Translations under genes and position numbers: made by a program
Shown: one piece after another, positions 22,074-33,162 of the stretch
Position numbering within the stretch: the first letter of the stretch is position 1
How the letters are laid out: each line of letters begins with the position of its first letter
DNA from: Blepharisma stoltei
Taxonomy: Eukaryota > Ciliophora > Heterotrichea > Heterotrichida > Blepharismidae
Direction of reading: 5' to 3'
DNA length: 64,000 nt
Assembly (NCBI GenBank): GCA_914767885.1
Contig: CAJZBQ010000053.1
Location: 992,001 to 1,056,000 of the forward strand
Notes under the pieces: generated by a model
The model's database searches: none
What the model was told of the DNA's origin: nothing
Seen by the model: only the letters and a program-made list of their open reading frames with translations

Positions 22074-23942
22074 ATGGAAAAGATTCCAAAGCCAATTTTA
22101 TCAATTATATTTAGCATGATGCCTTCTTTTGATCAAGTCGCAAAAATCGCGACTGTGTGTCGAAAATGAAAAGCAATTGTAGAAGTTATGGATCATTCTG
22201 CCTCATTTCAGCGTTCAGATGACCCTAGGTGCTGATCGGATAAGAATAGCATTTTTATAATGGCAATTTTGCTTGAAAAATTTACATCGCCATACCCCAA
22301 AATACAATGAAAATTGTTGTATCTTGACCTTAAAAGCTTAATAATTAAAAAGAAAGATTTGTCATCGCTTCTTTTGGCTCAGCCAAGGCTTTTGAAACTC
22401 GACCTCACAAACACTACAATAAATTTATCCAATCTATGAGATCGTTTATATAAAGCAAAATGTGAGGCAGAAGAAAAAGATCCATTGAGGACTATAGAGT
22501 TTTCACTTGAAGAGCTCAGAATTACCAATAACCAAAGAGAACCTGGCCACTATACATTAATAAAGCTATTCCCAAATCTAAAACGGCTATATGCAGGAAA
22601 TACCCAAACCAATATTTTTGATTTTAAGAAGCTTATAAAAAATTTACCTAAGCTTGAAATTTTAGACATTTCTCATTGCCCAGATTGCCAATCTCAAGGG
22701 GACGATTACTGCCAAAAAGTTATTAAAAAATATTTGAAAGGCTCGCATTTAAAAACAATTTTCTATTCTTACTCCGACATTGAAGAAGCCGGTGAGTCTA
22801 ATAAACTTAATTTTGAAGAAATCAATGGTGTGAAGCTTATAAATAAAAGCATTTGTGAAATATTAGGAGAAATTAATGATGAAAATCATTTAACGAAATT
22901 AAAAGAATGGCTTGATTTAGGAGGAGACGTTAATTTATGCAATGAAATTGACAATGATAACGAAGTTTTTACCTCATGGAGGTATCCTCATATTGAATTT
23001 CTTAAAATAGCAGATGAAAATATGGCAATAAAAGTGTTCAAAATGCTTTTATTGTTTGGAATTGATTTATCTGTAAGTTATTTTGTTGAAAAATCAGTCG
23101 ATAAAAATTCTCAAAATAATTCTTCCAATTCTGACAGTTCATCATCTGATGAAGATTCAGATGAAGCTTCTGATGCTACTGAAAGTGAAACTAATCCATT
23201 GCTGTTTTCTGGAATGAACAACAATATTGAACTGTTTCGATTTTTTGTCAGAAATTCATTTCCTTTGATTAATGAAAAAAATATCCTAAAAATGCCACTT
23301 ACGATTTCTCAGGAATTATTTAAATTATACCTCAATCATGAAATTCCTGGGTTTTTTACCAAAAATTTGATGATTGAAGGCTTAAACAGCTATTTAGCAG
23401 TTAATAGAAACATAGGAACGGTTTGGGCTATTAATGAGGCAACAAATAAAGAGCAGGATAAAGGATTAATAGAAAGGCTAGAGACTGTAAATAATATGTT
23501 AATAGATCTGTCCTCAGGAATATCTAATAGCAATGATGCTAATAAGCTGGTCTTTGGCAATTTCCATATAAATCGTCAAGACGAATGTGGAAGGACGTTC
23601 TTAATGCTGGCAGCAGCATTTGGAAACGAAGAAATTGTAGATATGCTATATAAAAATGGTGCAGATGTAAATATTAAAGATGAAATGGGGTATACAGCTC
23701 TTCATTATGCCGCTGAAAGGGGATATAAAAAGACTGTTGAAAAACTGCTATCATATGGGGTAGTAGCATCAACTCCTGCAGAATCAGGGACTTCAGCAAT
23801 AGCTTTAGCGAAGATTAACTTTCATAACGAAATTGTCAGTGTTCTAATTAAATCAGAAAAAAAGAATTTTGAGGCTCTTAATGGGAAATTAGCATGGAGT
23901 AAGGGAAAAAGACGTGTTTTTAAGGACTTGCCAAGTAAATAA
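22074..23942 (+). CDS. F-box / leucine-rich / ankyrin repeat protein
   Basis: Start ATG 22074-22076, stop TAA 23940-23942: 622 residues with no intron or IES. The N-terminus (KPILSIIFSMMPSFDQVAKIATVCRKWKAIV) fits an F-box. Leucine-rich segments (LLYLDLKSLII, LLKLDLTNTTINL, NLKRLYAGN, LEILDISHC) follow to about residue 230. A Ser/Asp-rich acidic linker lies near 350. Two or three ankyrin repeats are at about 503-585 (GRTFLMLAAAFGNEEIVDML, GYTALHYAAERG). F-box proteins are usually substrate receptors of SCF ubiquitin ligases; the LRR and ankyrin parts would bind the target. Trp codons in the N-terminal part are TGA. Confidence 0.8.
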
Positions 23943-24086
23943 AATAGTTTCTTAAAAGACTAGCTTTTTATAAGTATTCTGCATCAGTTAAAATCCCAAA
24001 TTTTGTAATGAGAAGAAAATCGAAAAACTTTTTAAATTAGTTTTAATTCATCTTTTTTTCATTTATTGCTGTATTTGTATTACTTA

Positions 24087-24463
24087 CTCCCCCCTCCGTG
24101 AGTGAACAAAAAAATTTTGTTCACTCACGGAGGGTTAATTTTTTTTTTTTTTAAAAAAATTTATATATAAATTTTCTAAAAAATATTTTTTTTCGAAATT
24201 TAAAAAAATCCTAATTCGCAAAAATTGGAAAGCAAATATTAATTTAATTTATAAAATTTATGTTTTTAAAAAAGCAATTCGTTTAAAATTAAACAGAATT
24301 AGCTCTAGATTTCATTATATACTAATTATCATTTATATATCAAATTTTTTTTCCATAAAAAATTTTTGTATTAAAAAAATTTTTGTTCACTCACGGAGGG
24401 TGGGTTTTTGGGCAAAAAATAGGGATTTTTCTAATGGTTTTGTTCACTCACGGAGGGGGGGAG
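24087..24463 (-). mobile_element. MITE, family 1
   Basis: Flanked by TTA at 24084-24086 and 24464-24466. The hairpin end is on the left and the doubled-TIR end on the right. It lies between the F-box gene and the 3' end of the SET gene; the rest of that 810-bp spacer is featureless AT-rich DNA. Confidence 0.85.
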
Positions 24464-24755
24464 TTAGGATTGTATAAGTTATGGGTTACTTTATCACTTT
24501 AAAACAATAAATGGCAATCTTACCAATAAATTATAGCGTATTTTTAAATTCTAATCTTTGGACTTTAAGATTTATAGAATGTATCAATAAAAATCACAAA
24601 GATGCTGTAATATTTATTAAAAATTATGGTTAACTATCTTCACATAATATTTTTACATTCAAGCAATATTTTTAAATATACATGAAGTAAAAGTATGTTT
24701 ATGCCTTTATAAACAATATTTCAATAATTACATAATTATCATTAGTATAAAGAAA

Positions 24756-26145
24756 TTATCCAAATTTGATATTTTTAGCCTTATCTGCGAATTTTCCTAA
24801 TCTTTGGAAATAATAATTTTCATTTTCAAGAAATAGTTGATATTCAATATCTTCGAATTTTGCCAAAACTGGATTCGAGTTCTTTTTTGCTTCTTTTATC
24901 CTTTTATTCTGCAGCATTGTAAGATAGATAAAATAGTTCGCTCTATCCCTTACTTTTTCACACACTTCTTGAGAGAAATCAAGATTTAATATGTCTTCAA
25001 CACTTTTTATGCCTATGTCTTTGAAGTCTTTTAATTTCCAAAATAAAATTTTATCCCTCTTTATAACAAACAAAAGACCTTTTAGAACTGAAAAATAGAC
25101 TTTTTTATAAAGAAAGGTCTTTGTATATAAAAATTGATAAAATATTTAATAGAGTTAATATATGCACTTTTTCCATATCAGGAAGTGGTGGGCGTGTAAT
25201 TTTGAATTCTGAGAGTTCTGTTATATTATATTTTTTTAGTAAAGCTTTTTTCAAAGATTTCATCGTATAGTTGTTAGGATTGTCTAGCTCAGTGATAGGG
25301 GAATTATCTGTAATTCCGAACTTTCTTAATAAGTCCGGCCAGCTTGGATCGACTTCTGCATTGATAATAGTATTTTTATCAGGATTATCCTCATCAAGAA
25401 ACCCAAATCTTCACAAAAAATCAACGCTACTTAAATTTCCAAAATTCCTTGTCAGCTCCTCCCCAGCTTTTATATCCCTTTCTGCTATCAGTGAATAAGA
25501 CCCTAATTCCCTATAAATTTCGCAATTTGGCTTATAAGCATGATTCATATGATCCATTAATGGAATTACGCAGAGCCCATCATTTGTATTTATTGCTCTT
25601 TTATAGCTTTCTATTAAAGACCATTGATGCTCAGGCTCAGAAACCCCAGCGACATATCCTTTAGAGTTTTTATAAATAGTCTCATAAGTTTCTATTAGCA
25701 TTGATTTTTCTAAGCTATTTGCATTGGACAATCCCCACGAATTTGTTCTTCCTCCTTGATATAGCTCTGAGGATTTTTTATAGTCAGTTGGCCAGGAATC
25801 TAAATAATCGTGCAAAATGTGCCCGAGATTTCGGGAGATATAAGAAATTTGGAATCCTATGTTAAGCCTTTGGTGGAGATCAGGTTTGTGTGGATGTATT
25901 TCTTGAAGGTACTGAAAAACATCTGATATTAATTGACTTTTCATTTGAGGAATGTGGAGCAGTTTAAAACCTGGGATATAGTGTTTGATTTCTAAAATTG
26001 TGGATCGAAATGGGATATCTGTATCTGCTATAAGGCCTATGGCTTCTTGTTGTGATTTCACTCTGATAGGGAAATAAATTGAGGGCTCAATAGGCTGCCA
26101 AGCTCGAATTAGACCAGCAGGTGCAGTCTTGAATAAATGTTCCAT
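24756..26145 (-). CDS. SET-domain protein (RuBisCO LSMT / SETD-type lysine methyltransferase)
   Basis: Start ATG 26143-26145, stop at 24756. With one IES of about 73 bp removed it encodes about 438 residues. The SET core shows PLMDHMNHAYKPNC (the DxxNH motif that binds S-adenosylmethionine) near residue 200 and ERDIKAGEELTRNFG after it. A Rubis-subs-bind-like helical C-terminus follows. Proteins of this type methylate lysines of non-histone substrates; the target here is unknown. TGA 25411-25413 is Trp within the SET domain. There is no targeting sequence that I recognise. Confidence 0.8.
25085..25157 (-). other. IES, about 73 bp, in the SET gene
   Basis: TA at 25083-84 and 25156-57. Removal joins DMEKVHIL to KGLLFVIKRD. 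Several TA pairs would give the right frame (67, 73 or 76 bp), so the exact ends are uncertain. Short inverted repeats (AAAGACCTTT / AAAGGTCTTT) are at one side. Confidence 0.5.
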
Positions 26146-26273
26146 ATTAATAAAATTGTGATATTAAATATATATTTATTTAACAAATTTCAAGCAAATT
26201 GCAGATATAAATTAATAAAAAGCTATTGCTAAAATAACTTCTTTAAAATCTCTTTTTATTATATGAACATTCG

Positions 26274-27030
26274 TTAATATTTATTCCTATTTATCAATAA
26301 ATCTCCACAATTTGGACATTTTTTTCTGTCAGCTGATAGCAGCCATGCATCTAAGCACGATAAATGAAATCCATGACCGCACTTCGTAACCCTTATAGAA
26401 TCTCCGTTGCCAATTTTTGGTTATATTTTTTCTATTGTGACATTTCCTCGTCAAAACACATCACAAAGTATTCAAATTTTTCACTAGGAAAAAAATTCGA
26501 CCTTTGAAATATCATCAAGCAAAACAAAGCCTGGAATCTCCTATTTGAAATTCAAGTAAACAAATCGTGCACAATGGCTCTCCTTTAATTTCCTGTTTTG
26601 TCGGAAAATAATCACTTCCAATTTGAGTATTTATTTCATATTTAGTTAGTGTCAGATTAGTAGTTTCTAGCTGCGGCACTTCAGTTACTCCAATGGATTC
26701 ATTTCTTTCTCTATTCAGTCTTATCCTTATATTATTTATTCATCTTGAGTTTCTCTTCCAGCATATATAGAAGCAAAAGGTTCTACATTTTATTTACAAT
26801 GCTATTACAATCCCTGCTAATACACATAAGGCAATTATTGCAGTTTTCGTAGTATCAGAAAGCTCAGAGCTGCTTGAAGATGCAGATTTGCAGTCTCCGT
26901 TATCATAACTGCAAATTTCATTATTGCAATTATCATCACAATTTCCATTTCCGAGTAAGTGTGACGCACAAGGGCATGACTGCGATTTTGAAAGTTCAGA
27001 GATAAAAAGAATAATTACGGTCCAAGACAT
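26274..27030 (-). CDS. LNR - transmembrane - RING-H2 protein
   Basis: Start ATG 27028-27030, stop TAA 26274-26276. After removing a 15-nt intron and a 136-bp insert it encodes 201 residues. The order is a signal peptide (MSWTVIILFISELSKS), one LNR module (CASHLLGNGNCDDNCNN..YDNGDC), a Ser-rich stalk, a membrane helix completed by the intron junction (IIALCVLAGIVIALTFCFYI), a basic stretch, and a RING-H2 finger (CTICLLEFQIGDSIRVTKCGHGFHLSC..W..CPNC). RING fingers recruit E2 enzymes, so it is probably a membrane E3 ubiquitin ligase with an extracellular or lumenal LNR sensor. PA-TM-RING ligases have a similar topology with a different ectodomain. Confidence 0.75.
26398..26541 (-). other. 136-bp insert in the RING gene with 8-bp direct repeats, no TA
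   Basis: GGAGATTC (minus strand) occurs at 26534-26541 and 26398-26405. Removing one copy plus the insert restores CTICLLEFQIGDSIRVTKCGH and makes the CDS divisible by three. No pair of TA dinucleotides gives the same product. Confidence 0.6.
26783..26797 (-). other. 15-nt intron in the LNR-RING gene
   Basis: The minus strand reads GTAAATAAAATGTAG. Retaining it gives a TAA right after the membrane segment; removal fuses the LNR part to the RING part in frame. Confidence 0.75.
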
Positions 27031-27590
27031 AATAATTATTGATTCTTTCACATTATAATGCAAACTGAAACTGAGAAGAATGAATAAAGAAACCGAAACT
27101 TTAAATGAATTTGATAATCTATTGAAGTTAAAGATGAATTGATTGCTTGATTTTTATCTAAATTTTAAAGATAAAAGCAATTCTTGTGATTTTTGCAATT
27201 AATTTGGTTTAAAAACGTTCCATTTTTACTGGAAAATTTTTATCATTATATAGCGCTTAAATAAAATGGCTTGCATTTTAAGAAATGTCAAAATTAAAAA
27301 TTGAATCGATTATAGTCTTGCTTAAGTAATTATCAACTTTCTTGATTTAAAATTTTGTAAAAATTATTCCTGCTATTTTCTTAACTTCCTGTGCATAATC
27401 GATTTGAAAATACTTATATTGAGAAATTAGACCCCAGATAAGAAAGTAAAATAAAAAACTATTTGGTTAAAACTATATTTAATACATTTTTATTATTATA
27501 ATATAATTTTAGGCAGCTGCATTCTAATCCTAAAAATTTATATTATTTTAATTAAATTTTTTATTTAACTTAATTTTTAATTAAATATTG

Positions 27591-27636
27591 TAATTGCCCG
27601 AGGATGGCGCAAGATAGCGCCATCCTCGGGCAATTA
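27591..27636. repeat. Solo 46-bp perfect hairpin
   Basis: TAATTGCCCGAGGATGGCGC, a short loop, then the inverse ending in CAATTA. Outer bases are TA on both sides. It is the same hairpin that caps both ends of the palindrome at 20805-21022. It lies in AT-rich spacer upstream of the LNR-RING gene. Confidence 0.85.
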
Positions 27637-27711
27637 CTATATTTATTTTTACCCCATTCCATTTTATTGCCATTTTATTATTAATCACTTTAAAATTGAA
27701 TTGTATTTATA

Positions 27712-28326
27712 ATTTATCCTTAATTATTACTCGTCTATATGAATATTTTCAAGAGCTGGTGAAATATGTATCTCCTCATAGCTATAGCCCGAGTTCGATC
27801 TTTGGCTTAGGCTCCCTATCTTCCCAACTGGATTAAGATTAGGATTATTGAAACAAGTGCTAGCAAAATTGATGAAGCAGCCACCAAAGATCTCTACAGG
27901 AAGCTCTTACGCTTTGCGATAAACTGCCCATAGATCTTGGCGCAGACGAAGATTAATCTCCTCCTTGCTTTGAGGTTTCAGTCTTGAGTGTGGCATTACA
28001 ACGGGCAATTGGAATTAGCTTGACTACATGGATTAACTTCTTGAAGTCTATCGTGCGCCAGATTTTCCTTTCTTTGCAAACTACAGGGAAAAAACTATTC
28101 CCCTACGATCCGGGCTGAACCTCCAGCTTTCCCGTAGAGGATGCCCAAGGATTGCTGAACACCCATTTCCGGCCACAGGAAAGCAGTCAAAATCTACCTG
28201 GATATACATTTGCTGAGGCTGCACTTTCTTCTCGGCGTGAAGTCTGAGCCAGTCACTGTGGCCTTAAGGTCTGAACTTTTATGCCAAGAGGCCAGGTTGA
28301 CCATGCCGCCATTTTTATTTATCCTT
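27712..28326 (+). mobile_element. Retroposon-like element (10-bp target duplication)
   Basis: ATTTATCCTT flanks at 27712-27721 and 28317-28326. The 3' end is GCCGCCATTTTTATTT. The interior is GC-richer than its flanks. 28327-28500 beyond it is also unusually open on the plus strand but without a recognisable product. Confidence 0.6.
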
Positions 28327-28509
28327 TCCCACTGGAAAAAATATTTTTTTCTCTACCAAGCTATGCTAATCAGGCCAAATGCCCTAGCAGATAACCCGCA
28401 TCAAGCGGCTCTGTCATTTTGGGAGTTAACTGAAAATAATACAATCTTGTTGAACCAACTTCCCTTTTTTCCCATATGAAAAGATCAAAAGTCCAAACCA
28501 AAATCAAGT

Positions 28510-29463
28510 TTAGATTATATCATTGCTTATTTCATGAAGCCATTGTGATCTTCTGATAATCCCATCAACCTTTTCTTGACAAAAAATTAGCTCCTCTTGA
28601 TGTTTCGACTTATAAATATTTGCTAGGCAGTCAAATGACTCCTTATAAGATCTGAAATTTATTTCAAAATCACCCTCAATCAACCCCTCAAACGAAATGT
28701 CCATAAAATGAATCGCCCCTATACTAAATGTAGGAATAGCTAAAGCAAATTGCGAATTAGTTAAATGCTCATGGTGAGCGACCTTCAGTGCGTTCAGGAT
28801 GCTTATTGCAGTTATTTCTTTCCAATTTTTATTAAAAATCGGGATATTTGAGTTTTTGTGAAATCTTTCTAGAAATATCTTTGCTATTATAAGCTCTTCT
28901 GTTTTTAAGCTAATTAAACTATGCAAATTACTAACTCCCCCCCTTCGTGAGTGAACAAAATTTTGTTCACTCACGGAGGGGGGGTTAATTTTTTTTTTTT
29001 CTCGAAATTTAAAAAAATCCTAATTCGCGAAAATTGGAAAGCAAATATTAATTTAATTAATAAAATTTAAGTTTTAAAAAGCAATTCGTTTAAAATTAAA
29101 CAGAATTAGCTTTAGATTTAATATACTAATTATCACTTATATATCAAATTTTTTTCCATAAAAAATTTTTGTTCACTCACAGAGGGTGGGTTTTTGGGCA
29201 AAAATAGGGATTTTTCTAATGGTTTTGTTCACTCACGGAGGGGGGGGAGTAAGAAAGTTTTGGATATCGACAGCAGGAGTTGCATCGTCAGCTTTACAAG
29301 CTGTGTAGCTGGCATTAATTATATCATTGAAGAAATATTCGTTGTGCTCTATCTCATTGCTTTTTATTTCGAGGTTTAGTTTGATGTTGTGATGAATCCA
29401 TCGAGCTAGTGAGAAAATCATTTCATTTGGGCCTGGATATATTCTGGCTGTATTTCTGATCAT
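28510..29463 (-). CDS. Cyclin (PHO80/cyclin-Y-like box) split by a MITE
   Basis: Start ATG 29461-29463, stop TAA 28510-28512. Removing the MITE plus one TAA (318 bp) joins DIQNFL to SNLHSLISL in frame: 211 residues. The middle has the cyclin-box pattern IAKIFLERF, then NWKEITAISILNALKVAHHE, then NSQFALAIPTF, then MDISFEGLIEGDFEINF, matching PHO80-type cyclins (the helix with E-R, the ILxALKV helix, and the E-x-x-FL/DFEI helix). Such cyclins partner with Pho85/CDK5-like kinases. Length is short, close to a single cyclin box. No destruction box is seen. Confidence 0.7.
28935..29249 (-). mobile_element. MITE, family 1, inside the cyclin gene
   Basis: Flanked by TAA at 28932-28934 and 29250-29252. 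The hairpin end is left and the doubled-TIR end right. At 315 bp it is the shortest full copy; the internal AT-rich part is shortened. Confidence 0.85.
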
Positions 29464-29529
29464 TATTTATTATCGGTAATTAAAAAAAAATTTTATGTAA
29501 AAACTTATGATATAACAGAAATTACTGAC

Positions 29530-30063
29530 TCCCTTCTTTTAAAATTTTTACATTAAAATGGCGACACGTGCCGACCTGTCCTCTTGGAGCAACAGTCCAG
29601 ACCTTATGGCCACTGCGAAATGGGATGGACTCCGAGCTGGAATCAAGTGCAGACTCAAAAGATGTGTATCCGGGTAGGTTTTGGCTGCTTTCATGTACAA
29701 CGTTCTTTAGATTGACCCATGGCATTTCTCTATCGATAAACTGGGGATTTCGGCCATACTGCAAGGGAGTAGTCTTTTTCCTGTAGCTATCGAAGGAAGG
29801 CACTTTGGCACCAGAAATGCTCCAAAGGAGCTAATCCTTGGAATCAAGCTACTTCAATTGCCCGTGGCAAGGCCGCAGAAATCCATAAGCACTAAAGACT
29901 GAAGCCGCAAGGCAAGGAGGAGACAGAAGGTACCGGAAGAGTCACAGACCTCTGGGCTGGAGTCGAAAAGCGGTAGACCTCCCATATGGGAGATCTTTTT
30001 CGACTGCGTCACCAATATGGCTAGCAGCTGACTTCTAATAATTCTAATCCCTTCTTTTAAAAT
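29530..30063 (-). mobile_element. Retroposon-like element with a perfect 16-bp target duplication
   Basis: TCCCTTCTTTTAAAAT is present at 29530-29545 and 30048-30063. The 3' end, on the minus strand, is GTCGCCATTTTAATG. A stretch around 29870-29925 (GCCGCAGAAATCCATAAGC..CAAGGCAAGGAGGAGAC) matches 34940-35000 of the element in the 34444 gene. The perfect duplication suggests a relatively recent insertion. Confidence 0.75.
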
Positions 30064-30105
30064 AGAGTAAAAATTATATTTAGAAATTCAAAAAAATGCT
30101 ATTTA

Positions 30106-30491
30106 CCCCCCCCCCCCCTCCGTGAGCGAACAAAACCATTAGAAAAATCGCCATTTTTTGACCAAAAACCCACCCTCCGTGAGTGAACAAAAATTTTTTT
30201 AATAGAAAAAATTTTAATGGAAAAAAATTTTGATATATAAGTGATAATTAGTATAATGAAAATCTAGAGCTAATTCTGTTTAATTTTAAACAAATTGCGT
30301 TTTAAAACATAAATTTTGCAAATTAAATTAATATTTGCTTCCCAAATTTTTGCAAATTAGGATTTTTTTTAAAATTTCGAAAAAAATATTTTTTATAAAA
30401 TTTATATATAAATTTTTTTTAAAAAAAAAAATTAACCCCCTCCGTGAGCGAAACAAAAATTTTTTGTTCGCTCACGGAGGGGGGGGGGGAG
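30106..30491 (+). mobile_element. MITE, family 1
   Basis: Flanked by TTA at 30103-30105 and 30492-30494. The left end has become a run of C. It has CTCCGTGAGCGAAC ends, the same GAGCGAAC variant as the copy at 50062. It is intergenic, 40 bp from the retroposon-like element. 30495-30970 is AT-rich with nothing else visible. Confidence 0.8.
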
Positions 30492-30970
30492 TTAGAAAAA
30501 ATTAAAACTTTAATATAAATATTTTATATAATTTTTTTAAAAAAATATAAATAGAGCCGATGTTTTGTTTCTAATTAAAGGAGAGTGAGAATTAATTTTA
30601 TTCAAGAAAATTGATAATTTTTTAATAAAAATGATCAATATTAGATCAGCATCGAGAAAAGAAAATTATTAATAGCAAACCCACCTAAATATCGGCAATT
30701 GAAAAGAGTAATTTTTATATTTTTAATATCAATTTATTAAGAATTACTTATTAATTTGGATTTCTAATTAATTTCAAAATAACACCAACTTAGGACTGAT
30801 ATACATTATGCTTACATAAACAAATAAGCTTATAACCTCTGAGAAGCCCTAGCTAATCAAAAGCCTAAAAGGTTTATTATCTTTGCTATCTAAACTAATA
30901 TTACTATTCCAAATTTATCTTTAATGAATCCAAAGCCTCCATAAATAATTTATCATCATAAATAAAGATA

Positions 30971-31723
30971 TTAAATGTAATCGATTATTTCCCCAAATAG
31001 GTTATTCGACAGCCTCATCATAAATGGAACATGATACCTTGCATAAGCCAGCCCAACCCTATAATAATAGCAATAAGTTAATTTCAACTTTAACTTCTCA
31101 TCTTCCTTTAAGCTCTCAAACACTGCTTCTTTTATCTTCGGCATCAGCTTATAATCCAAACAAATTTGAATTAATTCTGAACTGTTTTTCAAATTCGCTT
31201 CCAAAATCAGCGGCTTTAAGTTTTTATTTCCTTCCAGTGCTGAATTTTCGTCTAAATTTGCCCCTTTTTCAATAACTAGTCTTGCAGCAGCTGCATTTCC
31301 AGCTTGAAATAGCCTGTTAACTGCTACGTAGCTCTTATAGACTGGATCTATATCTATGATCCAATTTGCGAGCTCTTGATTCTTTTCTATAGCAGAAGCT
31401 AATAGAAAAGTGTCGTTTTCTCTTTGTATATCCGATTTTATGAATTTTTCGTAAAGAATTTTGCATGTCTCTACATTATTTCTGGCCATAGACTGCTGAA
31501 TAAAGAAAATAAAGGCATTTGCATAAGAAGTCAAAAGAAATCCAAAATAGTCCATCTCGAGGAGATGAGAAAGAATTTTTGGCTTGTTAAAAATGACAAT
31601 TCTTCTGATAATCATAAGTTTGAGATTAAGATCGTCTTCATTTTTGAATTCGTAAAGGGCTGGGTTATCAGCTTGAATAGCGACAGCAATTTCTTCAGGC
31701 AGAATCTGGTTTGGTTCTGACAT
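30971..31723 (-). CDS. Helical, ankyrin-like repeat protein, unknown function
   Basis: Start ATG 31721-31723, stop TAA 30971-30973: 250 residues, no IES. I do not recognise it. The pattern of paired helices with LLEMDYFGFLLTS, IEKNQELANWIID and GNAAAARLVIEKGANLDE is ankyrin-like but degenerate. No signal peptide or membrane span. The stop lies about 480 bp from the neighbouring MITE, and the start lies 61 bp from the stop of the next minus-strand gene. Confidence 0.65.
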   Translation of the reverse strand: MSEPNQILPEEIAVAIQADNPALYEFKNEDDLNLKLMIIRRIVIFNKPKILSHLLEMDYFGFLLTSYANAFIFFIQQSMARNNVETCKILYEKFIKSDIQRENDTFLLASAIEKNQELANWIIDIDPVYKSYVAVNRLFQAGNAAAARLVIEKGANLDENSALEGNKNLKPLILEANLKNSSELIQICLDYKLMPKIKEAVFESLKEDEKLKLKLTYCYYYRVGLAYARYHVPFMMRLSNNLFGEIIDYI

Positions 31724-31783
31724 TTTCTTTATTATCTATATTATTTATTAATTTCTGAAATATGCTGTTGCTATAATCGAAGT

Positions 31784-32623
31784 TTATTTGGTAAATTTAT
31801 CTAAAATCGCCTTTCCTGGAATAAAGCTTGTGACAAAGTCACACCCAAGCTCCCACATCTTGTTTTTGCTTTCAATTTTCGCAATTTTTATCGCGGTCTC
31901 ACACATAATTCTTTCGATTTCTATATTAGTTTTTGATTTAGCTTGCTCTATTTTTATAGAAATCTCCTGTTTATAATTTTCTATAATTTTATCTGTTTCA
32001 TGTGCACTTAGAGCTATTTCTTTGGAAATTCTCTCAGAAAATTCCTCTATTTCTCTATTTGAATTTATCATAATCATTTTTATCTCATAATCTAGCCTAT
32101 TTTGTGCGTCTTTGATTAATGATTCAGATTTATTGATTTCTAATTGTAAATTATGGCGAAGTTCTTCCATTTCTTTTTCTCCTTCTAGTTTAAATCTTTC
32201 TAAATCTCTATCTAGGAAAGCTTGATGAACTTTTAGTTGAATATCATTTTGAAAAATTTGCAGTTCTTCATTCATTTCTATTTGATGATTTTTGAGATTA
32301 AATTCATTCCTGATAGCCTGAACTTCGATCATGGTATCCGACTTTATTTTATCAAGGTATAAAATTAAGGAATTTTGGTCTATTTGGCACTTTATTACTG
32401 ATTCTTGAGTTATTCTATTAATTGCAGTATTGGAGTCTTCAATTCTGATGAAGACCTTTGGAGGATGAAGAGGCTTGTTCTTTCGAATCGGAACTGGATC
32501 AATTTTAATATAAATAGACCCTGTCTCTTGGCTTTGGAATTGGGGGACTTCTTCTATTATCTGTTGGACGTAATTAATTCTCTGTTGATTGTTAGAATAT
32601 AGATGGGATTGACTAGGGTTCAT
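31784..32623 (-). CDS. Coiled-coil protein, unknown function
   Basis: Start ATG 32621-32623, stop TAA 31784-31786: 279 residues, no IES. A Gln/Pro-containing N-terminus of about 90 residues is followed by a long charged helix (about 95-250: EMEELRHNLQLEINKSESLIK, EIEEFSERISKEIALS) and a short hydrophobic end. No enzyme motif. Confidence 0.65.
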   Translation of the reverse strand: MNPSQSHLYSNNQQRINYVQQIIEEVPQFQSQETGSIYIKIDPVPIRKNKPLHPPKVFIRIEDSNTAINRITQESVIKCQIDQNSLILYLDKIKSDTMIEVQAIRNEFNLKNHQIEMNEELQIFQNDIQLKVHQAFLDRDLERFKLEGEKEMEELRHNLQLEINKSESLIKDAQNRLDYEIKMIMINSNREIEEFSERISKEIALSAHETDKIIENYKQEISIKIEQAKSKTNIEIERIMCETAIKIAKIESKNKMWELGCDFVTSFIPGKAILDKFTK

Positions 32624-33162
32624 AGTCGATTTCTACAAATATTAATAAAGGTTTCAAATAAGAAATTTTATGAAGCCGCTACTAGATATTACAAATTTTG
32701 ATGACTACATATCTGCGTTTAGCTAATAGAGTTATCAATATAATACATATGCAAAGCCATCTATTAGCATTTTTAAATTATTTTTCAGCTAAGATAATTA
32801 CCTAATAGGCTGTTACAGTTTTATATAATATAGCTTGGGCCATTATAATACATAGACTGGCTAAACAAATATAAGCTCTCTAAATTCTTCACATGAGCAA
32901 TATTTGCTTTTTTATGGTTCTCTTCCATGTTTTCTTGATATATAATTTTTAAATATCAATATATCGTATTTTTAATTTTATGTGTTATTATAGCCAAAAC
33001 TAAACTAATTATATTAATGTTTATGATTTCCTAAATATTTGCGTTCTTTTTTGAAAAAAATTAGCCTTTTTATATAGTAAGAAATTTTACTTCATAGATG
33101 GGATCAATCTTATTATTAGAAAATTGTGATTTACACCTATTTCAGATTAATTATTAATTTTT
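32624..33162. other. Gene-free spacer
   Basis: 540 bp of AT-rich DNA between the coiled-coil gene's start and the methyltransferase stop. I see no repeat element or reading frame. Confidence 0.4.

Noticed and set aside
28210-28479. 89-aa plus-strand ORF
   Set aside because: Half lies in the retroposon-like element and half beyond its target duplication; no recognisable domain. Extension through TGA runs into the cyclin gene's antisense strand.
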